Below are positions 55,051-64,000 of a stretch of 64,000 nt of DNA, piece by piece. The position numbers and the translations under genes were made by a program. Source of the DNA: Siphonodentalium dalli (Eukaryota; Mollusca; Scaphopoda; Gadilida; Siphonodentaliidae). The stretch is taken from the NCBI GenBank assembly GCA_032622095.1, contig CP136063.1, positions 10,829,814 to 10,893,813 on the forward strand. Direction: 5' to 3'. The first letter of the stretch is position 1; each line of letters starts with the position of its first letter. A model generated the notes under the pieces. That model was not told where the DNA came from, ran no database searches, and saw nothing but the letters and a program-made list of their open reading frames with translations.

Positions 55051-56350
55051 GTTGGTGATTAAACTACTATTAAAAACACTAAAATAGTAAAACTATCCAA
55101 GTGATACTTGTGTCTGGACTTGGGATGGGGGAAATTGGGTCGAGAATAAATTGGACGACCGACCGGAAGTTCGAGATGAACACACACAATTCGATCGCTG
55201 TTACCAACTAATCTAAAGCAAGACACCACACCTTAAAATATTAAACTGTACTTGCTGGTGTACATTTCACTTAGTTAAAACGATTTTAGAACATCTATTG
55301 TCATAAAGAAAATCCGATTCTATAGCAATTTCGAAGCGGTGTTCCCAAATTTCCCAACCGAATTTGCGGTCTCCGGTGACAAACTCTAAAAGTAAACAAT
55401 CGCTACAAATACAAATCCGATGCTCTCATGACCACTGCCATGTCATATTAATATTGTTACGAAGCTGGATAAATTCTGATACTAATGGTGGAATAGTTAT
55501 GTAAAATATTCCTTTATCCCCATCTAAATTATCGCATTTCATGGTTTCACTTATCTGTCTAATTCGTTAACTTTATTTTTGCGGTATGGTATCTATGGAC
55601 GCTTTTATGAAATGGCTTCATGATGTGGGGCGACCGATGGTACAATCATGTCGCCCAATTTCGTAAAGTATCACTGCGCGTTGTGATGCGGGAAACGACA
55701 TTTCCCTCGGCTGATAGAGATTGTCGCTACCAAGCGTATCTAAGGGCATTGACCAATGAAATGCACGTATTTAAGCGAAGGTGAAAGTAGTTGTAATTAT
55801 ATCTTTATCATATCATTTTATACTTGTATTATATTATTATATTACAGGTTATAGTCAATTGGCATGAATTATTTTCTGATTGTAATTTGACATCCGTTTG
55901 TGTTATAAACAATATTATTAGGCAACAGCCTGTGTGTGGACCGCTCCTACAACTTTTGCTTCAACATTGTAAACAAAATAAAACTGTGTACATGTATATG
56001 ACTGGTTTATGTTCACACTGTTTACATGTAAATGACAGGTTTATGTTCACACTGTATACATGTATATGACTGGTTTATGTTCACATGGTTACATGTATAT
56101 AAGTGATTTATGTTCACTCTGGTTAAATAAGAAGCATTTGTGGGTGACGAAGAAAATAGAAGAGTCTCTTTTTCGCGTTCGCCTTCTTTTCCGTTATTTA
56201 ATCAGAAATGCATGTCACACCAATTATTTTTTTATAATTCGAATAAAACGTATCGTATTCAAAAATCATGTGAAATGTATTGTTTCCTAGCCTGCATATC
56301 CTTTCGATTATTTTGTGATTTGAGTTCTGCTGTAAAAAGTTGATTCGAGC
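55051..56350. other. Spacer with one tandem repeat
   Basis: No gene is recognised. At 55985-56125 four copies of a 33-36 bp unit (TACATGTATATGACTGG then TTTATGTTCACAC) occur. Confidence 0.5.
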
Positions 56351-56770
56351 TTAAAGATGCATAATCCGATTAAACGCCCCTCAATTAATATTTATTTGGT
56401 TCTGGGGTAAAAAAAAATACTTGATTCGAGTCACGGAACCCACGTATCAAAGCTCAGAGTTATTATATATCGATTTTTGAAATATAATTATGTTTTTCGC
56501 CATCGAGACTTATTAGTGGCCCAGTAAAAAGTCGAGGAGCCGACCATTTCGGACCAAATTGCGGATGAAGATGACTAACTCTAAAATCAAGAGTTGATAA
56601 TAAAAGCCAAATTTCGTCGAACAAAATGTTGAAAAATAACACGATAATACGTTTCTGGCAATTTGATACTACAGCTAACAACGGTTGGCATTATTTTTGG
56701 CGGCATTTATTCAAATGTTGTTTTGGAATTGATTATATGGGGACCATTGAATCAGATTGAGTAGCGTTAA
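56351..56770. mobile_element. Family-2 TTAA MITE, third copy
   Basis: TTAAAGATGCATAATCCGAT starts it; AATCAGATTGAGTAGCGTTAA ends it. It shares GCCCCTCAATTAATATTTAT with the other copies' CTAAATTACTATTTCT stretch. TTAA lies on both sides. Confidence 0.65.
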
Positions 56771-56844
56771 GACATTATTTTAAAATTGTGCTTAGGGTTA
56801 CATACTGATTTTGTACGAGACCTATTCTACTATTTAATTACCCC

Positions 56845-57165
56845 AGACATATTGTCGGAGCCTGTATTCTGTCAGTTTCTGGTCAATTGTTTTTAAACTT
56901 GGCACATGCGCATGTATCAACCAGTATGGGAACATGCCTACCTGCGAGTTTTAGATCGGTCGGAGGTATTGCCATTTTTCGACATAGAATCGTATATCCT
57001 GGGACGCATCTTTTGTCCGAATCTGTATTCCGTCATTTTCCAGTCTATTTTTTAAAAACTTTGCACATATCTCCACCAGCATGGACACCAGGGCACCTGA
57101 GATTTTGAGTTCAGTCGGAGTCAATTTGGCGGAGTTTTATTTTAGAGTTATTGACCCTTCATCGA
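56845..57165 (+). repeat. Two diverged 160-bp direct repeats
   Basis: TTGTCGGAGCCTGTATTCTG (56852) and TTGTCCGAATCTGTATTCCG (57013) begin similar stretches that share TTTTTAAA, CTTTGCACAT and GAGTT words. No coding sense. Confidence 0.55.
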
Positions 57166-57374
57166 CACATTGAAGACGTGCAACGTATTTAGTGAATATG
57201 GACTATGAATTGTATATTAGTATAATCAATGCCTCCTACTGTTTGTGGTATATGGATCTGAAACCCATAAGCTCTACAAACCTGCCACCTCCGTCGGGGG
57301 ACAGTTAGATCAGCGACTTTAAAGTTGGTTCTAGTAACGGAGACAACTCAGGTATCATGCCTGAGGTTGCATAC

Positions 57375-57436
57375 ATGTTGTATACTTGTAAAATAAAAAA
57401 TATGAATTCTTGGACCCCTGTCCGGAAACGCTTCCG
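57375..57436 (-). mobile_element. Family-1 MITE scrap at the satellite border
   Basis: GGACCCCTGTCCGGAAACGC matches the MITE's GACCCCTGTCCGGAAAGGC (44424-44442), preceded by similar AT-rich text. The satellite begins within 5-10 bases after it. Confidence 0.5.
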
Positions 57437-60400
57437 GAGAGAGGAAGTCGGTAGCCGAGAGGTACTGTACTCGTCTCTCGTGCTAGCGGACCGGGGATCG
57501 CCGGAGAGGGGAAGTCGGTACTGTATTCGTCTCTTGTGCTAGCGGACCGGGGATCGCCGGAGATGGGAAGTCGGTAGTCGAGAGGTACTGTACTCGTCTC
57601 GTGCTAGCGGACCGGGGATCGCCGGAGAAAGGAAGTCGGTAGCCGAGAGGTACTGTACTCGTCTCTCGTGCTAGCGGACCGGGGATCGCCGGAGAGGGGA
57701 ATTTGGTAGCCGAGAGGTACTGTATTCGTCTCTCGTGCTAGCGGACCGGGGATCGCCGGAGAGAGGAAGTCGGTAGCCGAGAGGTACTGTACTCGTCTCG
57801 TGCTAGCGGACCGGGGATCGCCGGAGGGAGGAAGTCGGTAGCCGAGAGGTACTGTATTCGTCTCTCGTGCTAGCGGACCGGGGATCGCCGGAGAGAGGAA
57901 GTCGGTAGCCGAGAGGTACTGTATTCGTCTCTCGTGCTAGCGGATCGAGGATCGCCGGAGAGAGGAAGTCGGTAGCCGAGAGGTACTGTACTTGTCTCTC
58001 GTGCTAGCGGACCGGGTATCGCCGGAGAGAGGAAGTCGGTAGCCGAGAGGTACTGTACTCGTCTCTCGTGCTAGCGGACCGGGGATCGCCGGAGAGGGGA
58101 AGTCGGTAGCCGAGAGGTACTGTACTCGTCTCTCGTGCTAGCGGACCGGGGATCGCCGGAGAGGGGAAGTCTGTAGCCGAGAGGTACTGTACTCGTCTCG
58201 TGCTAGCGGACCGGGGATCGCCGGAGAGAGGAAGTCGGTAGCCGAGAGGTACTGTACTCGTCTCGTGCTAGCGGATCGAGGATCGCCGGAGAGGGGAAGT
58301 CGGTAGCCGAGAGGTACTGTACTCGTCTCTCGTGCTAGCGGACCGGGGATCGCCGGAGAGGGGAAGTCTGTAGCCGAGAGGTACTGTACTCGTCTCGTGC
58401 TAGCGGATCGAGGATCGCCGGAGGGAGGAAGTCGGTAGCCGAGAGGTACTGTACTCGTCTCTCGTGCTAGCGGACCGGGGATCGCCGGAGAGAGGAAGTC
58501 GGTAGCCGAGAGGTACTGTACTCGTCTCTCGTGCTAGCGGACCGAGGATCGCCGGAGAGGGGAAGTCGGTAGCCGAGAGGTACTGTACTCGTCTCGTGCT
58601 AGCGGACCGAGGATCGCCGGAGAGAGGAAGTCGGTAGCTGAGAGGTACTGTACTCGTCTCTCGTGCTAGCGGACCGAGGATCGCCGGAGAGGGGAAGTCT
58701 GTAGCCGAGAGGTACTGTATTCGTCTCGTGCTAGCGGACCGGGGATCGCCGGAGGGAGGAAGTCGGTAGCCGAGAGGTACTGTACTCGTCTCTCGTGCTA
58801 GCGGACCGGGAATCGCCGGAGAGAGGAAGTCGGTAGCCGAGAGGTACTGTACTCGTCTCGTGCTAGCGGACCGGGGATCGACGGAGAGAGGAAGTCGGTA
58901 GCCGAGAGGTACTGTACTCGTCTCGTGCTAGCGGACCGGGGATCGACGGAGAGAGGAAGTCGGTAGCCGAGAGGTACTGTATTCGTCTCTCGTGCTAGCG
59001 GATCGACGGAGAGAGGAAGTCGGTAGCCGAGAGGTACTGTACTCGTCTCGTGCTAGCGGACCGGGGATCGCCGGAGAGAGGAAGTCGGTAGCCGAGAGGT
59101 ACTGTACTCGTCTCGTGCTAGCGGACCGGGGATCGCCGGAGAGAGGAAGTCGGTAGCCGAGAGGTACTGTACTCGTCTCGTGCTAGCGGACCGGGGATCG
59201 ACGGAGAGAGGAAGTCGGTAGCCGAGAGGTACTGTACTCGTCTCGTGCTAGCGGACCGGGGATCGACGGAGAGAGGAAGTCGGTAGCCGAGAGGTAATGT
59301 ACTCGTCTCGTGCTAGCGGACCGGGGATCGACGGAGAGAGGAAGTCGGTAGCCGAGAGGTACTGTACTCGTCTCTCGTGCTAGCGGACCGAGGATCGCCG
59401 GAGAGGGGAAGTCGGTAGCCGAGAGGTACTGTATTCGTCTCTCGTGCTAGCGGACCGGGGATCGCCGGAGAGAGGAAGTCGGTAGCCGAGAGGTACTGTA
59501 CTCGTCTCGTGCTAGCGGACCGGGGATCGCCGGAGAGAGGAAGTCGGTAGCCGAGAGGTACTGTACTCGTCTCTCGTGCTTGCGGACCGGGGATCGCCGG
59601 AGAGGGGAAGTCGGTAGCCGAGATGTACTGTACTCGTCTCGTGCTAGCGGACCGGGGATCGCCGGAGAGGGGAAGTCGGTAGCCGAGAGGAACTGTACTC
59701 GTCTCTCGTGCTAGCGGACCGAGGATCGCCGGAGAGAGGAAGTCGGTAGCCGAGAGGTACTGTACTCGTCTCGTGCTAGCGGACCGGGGATCGCCGGAGA
59801 GGGTAAGTCGGTAGCCGAGAGGTACTGTACTTGTCTCTCGTGCTAGCGGACCGGGGATCGCCGGAGAGAGGAAGTCGGTAGCCGAGAGGTACTGTACTCG
59901 TCTCGTGCTAGCGGACCGGGGATCGCCGGAGAGAGGAAGTCGGTAGCCGAGAGGTACTGTACTCGTCTCTCGTGCTAGCGGACCGGGGATCGCCGGAGAG
60001 AGGAAGTCGGTAGCCGAGAGGTACTGTACTCGTCTCGTGCTAGCGGACCGGGGATCGCCGGAGAGGGGAAGTCGGTAGCCGAGAGGTACTGTACTCGTCT
60101 CTCGTGCTAGCGGACCGGGGATCGCCGGAGAGAGGAAGTCGGTAGCCGAGAGGTACTGTACTCGTCTCGTGCTAGCGGACCGGGGATCGCCGGAGAGAGG
60201 AAGTCGGTAGCCGAGAGGTACTGTACTCGTCTCTCGTGCTTGCGGACCGGGGATCGCCGGAGAGGGGAAGTCGGTAGCCGAGAGGTACTGTACTCGTCTC
60301 GTGCTAGCGGACCGGGGATCGCCGGAGAGGGGAAGTCGGTAGCCGAGAGGAACTGTACTCGTCTCTCGTGCTAGCGGACCGAGGATCGCCGGAGAGAGGA

Positions 60401-63400
60401 AGTCGGTAGCCGAGAGGTACTGTACTCGTCTCGTGCTAGCGGACCGGGGATCGCCGGAGAGGGGAAGTCGGTAGCCGAGAGGTACTGTACTTGTCTCTCG
60501 TGCTAGCGGACCGGGGATCGCCGGAGAGAGGAAGTCGGTAGCCGAGAGGTACTGTACTCGTCTCGTGCTAGCGGACCGGGGATCGCCGGAGAGAGGAAGT
60601 CGGTAGCCGAGAGGTACTGTACTCGTCTCTCGTGCTAGCGGACCGGGGATCGCCGGAGAGAGGAAGTCGGTAGCCGAGAGGTACTGTACTCGTCTCTCGT
60701 GCTAGCGGACCGGGGATCGCCGGAGAGGGGAAGTCGGTAGCCGAGAGGTACTGTACTCGTCTCTCGTGCTAGCGGACCGGGGATCGCCGGAGAGAGGAAG
60801 TCGGTAGCCGAGAGGTACTGTACTCGTCTCTCGTGCTAGCGGACCGGGGATCGCCGGAGAGAGGAAGTCGGTAGCCGAGAGGCACTGTATTCGTCTCTCG
60901 TGCTTGCGGACCGGGGATCGCCGGAGAGAGGAAGTCGGTAGCTGAGAGGTACTGTACTCGTCTCTTGTGGTAGCGGACCGGGGATCGCCGGAGAGAGGAA
61001 GTCGGTAGCCGAGAGGTACTGTACTCGTCTCTCGTGCTAGCGGACCGGGGATCGCCGGAGAGAGGAAGTCGGTAGCCGAGAGGTACTGTACTCGTCTCGT
61101 GCTAGCGGACCGGGGATCGCCGGAGAGGGGAAGTCGGTAGCCGAGAGGTACTGTACTCGTCTCTCGTGCTTGCGGACCGGGGATCGCCGGAGAGAGGAAG
61201 TCGGTAGCCGAGAGGTACTGTACTCGTCTCTCGTGCTTGCGGACCGGGGATCGCCGGAGAGAGGAAGTCGGTACTGTACTCTTCTCTCGTGCTAGCGGAC
61301 CGGGGATCGCCGGAGAGGGGAAGTCGGTAGCCGAGAGGTACTGTACTCGTCTCTCGTGCTAGCGGACCGGGGATCGCCGGAGAGAGGAAGTCGGTAGCCG
61401 AGAGGTACTGTACTCGTCTCTCGTGCTAGCGGACCGGGGATCGCCGGAGAGAGGAAGTCGGTAGCCGAGAGGCACTGTATTCGTCTCTCGTGCTTGCGGA
61501 CCGGGGATCGCCGGAGAGAGGAAGTCGGTAGCTGAGAGGTACTGTACTCGTCTCTTGTGCTAGCGGACCGGGGATCGCCGGAGAGAGGAAGTCGGTAGCC
61601 GAGAGGCACTGTACTCGTCTCTCGTGCTAGCGGACCGGGGATCGCCGGAGAGGGGAAGTCGGTAGCTGAGAGGTACTGTACTCGTCTCGTGCTAGCGGAC
61701 CGGGGATCGCCGGAGAGGGGAAGTCGGTACTGTACTCGTCTCGTGCTAGCGGACCGGGGATCGCCGGAGAGAGGAAGTCGGTAGCTGAGAGGTACTGTAC
61801 TCGTCTCTCGTGCTAGCGGACCGAGGATCGCCGGAGAGGGGAAGTCGGTAGCCGAGAGGTACTGTACTCGTCTCGTGCTAGCGGACCGAGGATCGCCGGA
61901 GAGGGGAAGTCGGTAGCCGAGAGGTACTGTACTCGTCTCGTGCTAGCGGACCGAGGATCGCCGGAGAGAGGAAGTCGGTAGCCGAGAGGTACTGTACTCG
62001 TCTCGTGCTAGCGGACCGAGGATCGCCGGAGAGAGGAAGTCGGTAGCCGAGAGGTACTGTACTCGTCTCGTGCTAGCGGACCGGGGATCGCCGGAGAGGG
62101 GAAGTCGGTAGCCGAGAGGTACTGTACTCGTCTCTCGTGCTAGCGGACCGGGGATCGCCGGAGAGAGGAAGTCGGTAGCCGAGAGGTACTGTACTCGTCT
62201 CGTGCTAGCGGACCGGGGATCGCCGGAGATGGGAAGTCGGTAGCCGAGAGGTACTGTACTCGTCTCGTGCTAGCGGACCGGGGATCGCCGGAGAGGGGAA
62301 GTCGGTAGCCGAGAGGTACTGTACTCGTCTCGTGCTAGCGGACCGGGGATCGCCGGAGAGAGGAAGTCGGTAGCCGAGAGGTACTGTACTCGTCTCGTGC
62401 TAGCGGACCGGGGATGGCCGGAGAGAGGAAGTCGGTAGCCGAGAGGTACTGTACTCGTCTCTCGTGCTAGCGGACCGGGGATCGCCGGAGAGAGGAAGTC
62501 GGTAGCCGAGAGGTACTGTACTCGTCTCTCGTGCTAGCGGACCGGGGATCGCCGGAGAGGGGAAGTCGGTAGCCGAGAGGTACTGTACTCGTCTCGTGCT
62601 AGCGGACCGGGGATCGCCGGAGAGAGGAAGTCGGTAGCCGAGAGGTACTGTACTCGTCTCTCGTGCTAGCGGACCGGGGATCGCCGGAGAGAGGAAGTCG
62701 GTAGCTGAGAGGTACTGTACTCGTCTCTCGTGCTAGCGGACCGGGGATCGCCGGAGAGAGGAAGTCGGTAGCCGAGAGGTACTGTACTCGTCTCGTGCTA
62801 GCGGACCGGGGATCGCCGGAGAGAGGAAGTCGGTAGCCGAGAGGTACTGTACTCGTCTCTCGTGCTAGCGGGTCGAGGATCGCCGGAGAGAGGAAGTCGG
62901 TAGCCGAGAGGTACTGTACTTGTCTCTCGTGCTAGCGGACCGGGGATCGCCGGAGAGAGGAAGTCGGTAGCCGAGAGGTACTGTACTCGTCTCGTGCTAG
63001 CGGACCGGGGATCGCCGGAGGGAGGAAGTCGGTAGCCGAGAGGTACTGTACTCGTCTCTCGTGCTAGCGGACCGGGGATCGCCGGAGAGAGGAAGTCGGT
63101 AGCTGAGAGGTACAGTACTTGTCTCTCGTGCTAGCGGACCGGGGATCGCCGGAGAGAGGAAGTCGGTAGCCGAGAGGTACTGTACTCGTCTCTCGTGCTA
63201 GCGGACCGGGGATCGCCGGAGAGAGGAAGTCGGTAGCCGAGAGGTACTGTACTCGTCTCTCGTGCTAGCGGACCGGGGATCGCCGGAGAGAGGAAGTCGG
63301 TAGCTGAGAGGTACTGTACTCGTCTCTCGTGCTAGCGGACCGGGGATCGCCGGAGAGGGGAAGTCGGTAGCCGAGAGGTACTGTACTCGTCTCTCGTGCT

Positions 63401-64000
63401 AGCGGACCGGGGATCGCCGGAGAGGGGAAGTCGGTAGCCGAGAGGTACTGTACTCGTCTCTCGTGCTAGCGGACCGGGGATCGCCGGAGAGGGGAAGTCG
63501 GTAGCCGAGAGGTACTGTACTCGTCTCTCGTGCTAGCGGACCGGGGATCGCCGGAGAGAGGAAGTCGGTAGCCGAGAGGTACTGTACTCGTCTCTCGTGC
63601 TTGCGGACCGGGGATCGCCGGAGAGAGGAAGTCGAGAGCCGAGAGGTACTGTACTCGTCTCTCGTGCTAGCGGACCGGGGATCGCCGGAGAGAGGAAGTC
63701 GGTAGCCGAGAGGTACTGTACTCGTCTCTCGTGCTAGCGGACCGGGGATCGCCGGAGAGGGGAAGTCGGTAGCCGAGAGGTACTGTACTCGTCTCGTGCT
63801 AGCGGACCGGGGATCGCCGGAGAGAGGAAGTCGGTAGCCGAGAGGTACTGTACTCGTCTCTCGTGCTAGCGGACCGGGGATCGCCGGAGAGAGGAAGTCG
63901 GTAGCTGAGAGGTACTGTACTCGTCTCTCGTGCTAGCGGACCGGGGATCGCCGGAGAGAGGAAGTCGGTAGCCGAGAGGTACTGTACTCGTCTCGTGCTA
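57437..64000 (+). repeat. 65/67-bp satellite derived from a SINE tRNA-like head
   Basis: About 100 head-to-tail units continue to the window edge. Unit: GTCGGTAGCCGAGAGGTACT, then GTACTCGTCTCTCGTGCTAG, CGGACCGGGGATCGCCGGAG, AGAGGAA. Two length forms exist: CGTCTCTCGTG (67 bp) and CGTCTCGTG (65 bp). The first about 55 bp equal the head of the SINE near gene A (7770-7716, minus) at about 51 of 55 positions. The last 12 bp (CGGAGAGAGGAA) are new. The A-box-like part is intact; the B-box-like part is cut after GATCG. Larger copies within the array include 59390-60037 with 60050-60697 (660-bp shift), 60720-60990 with 61310-61580 (590-bp shift) and 62430-62800 with 63630-64000 (1200-bp shift). A few units are shortened (57510, 61275, 61725). 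Confidence 0.95.

Noticed and set aside
61292-61609. 105-codon open frame on the minus strand with repeated peptide
   Set aside because: It lies wholly in the 65/67-bp satellite. Three 67-bp units make 201 bp, so stops can be avoided by chance. No domain.
57437-64000. CRISPR-like array
   Set aside because: Units are adjacent and nearly identical with no variable spacers, and the context is clearly animal DNA.
57437-64000. Tandem tRNA gene cluster
   Set aside because: Only the A-box half resembles a tRNA. The T-arm half is replaced by CCGGAGAGAGG, and no cloverleaf with acceptor stem can be drawn.

Overview
This window is metazoan nuclear DNA. The evidence is intronless C2H2 zinc-finger genes with the H-T-G-D-R-P linker, non-LTR retrotransposons (LINEs) with endonuclease remnants, a tRNA-headed SINE, TTAA-flanked foldback MITEs, many minisatellites, and AT-rich gene-poor spacers. 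There are no operons, ribosome binding sites or prokaryotic gene order. The SINE body and the frequent ACATGTA words suggest a marine lophotrochozoan, perhaps a mollusc, but this is only a guess.

Layout. 1-3.3 kb: degenerate dispersed repeats. 4.5-5.5 kb: a MITE cluster. 5.7-7.2 kb: zinc-finger gene A (minus), with a SINE inserted upstream. 8-11.3 kb: foldbacks and minisatellites. 11.9-13.05 kb: a dead LINE. 13.3-14.7 kb: zinc-finger gene B (minus). 15.4-17.5 kb: a 2.1-kb insertion bounded by two related palindromes. 18.1-19.5 kb: nested MITEs. 20.6-22.1 kb: zinc-finger gene C (minus, frameshifted). 24.4-26.6 kb: tandem repeats and foldbacks. 27-31.7 kb: mostly unassigned spacer with two MITEs. 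31.8-32.5 kb: a palindrome-rich tandem repeat. 33.4-34.3 kb: zinc-finger gene D (minus), the best-preserved member of its subfamily. 39.1-40.0 kb: a minisatellite. 41.6-51.1 kb: a tandem segmental duplication carrying two copies (E and F, plus) of another zinc-finger gene with identical proteins; the second copy is interrupted upstream by a LINE. 51.1-55.05 kb: a second LINE of the same broad type, broken. 57.4 kb to the window end: a 65/67-bp satellite.

How it fits together. A, B, C and D are one paralogous minus-strand family that spread with its flanks. A-C have lost the start codon retained in D and carry frameshifts or worn first fingers. E/F are a more divergent subfamily, yet a block of about 60 bp upstream is shared by A, B, C, D and E, which makes it a promoter candidate; in F it was removed when the LINE arrived. 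Paralog comparison gives empty sites that date the SINE in A and the palindrome-bounded insertion in B. The terminal satellite is almost the same sequence as the tRNA-like head of the SINE near gene A, so it appears to be an amplified SINE head. The whole looks like a fast-turnover zinc-finger cluster embedded in mobile DNA. A role of these proteins in binding or silencing the elements is possible but not shown by the sequence.
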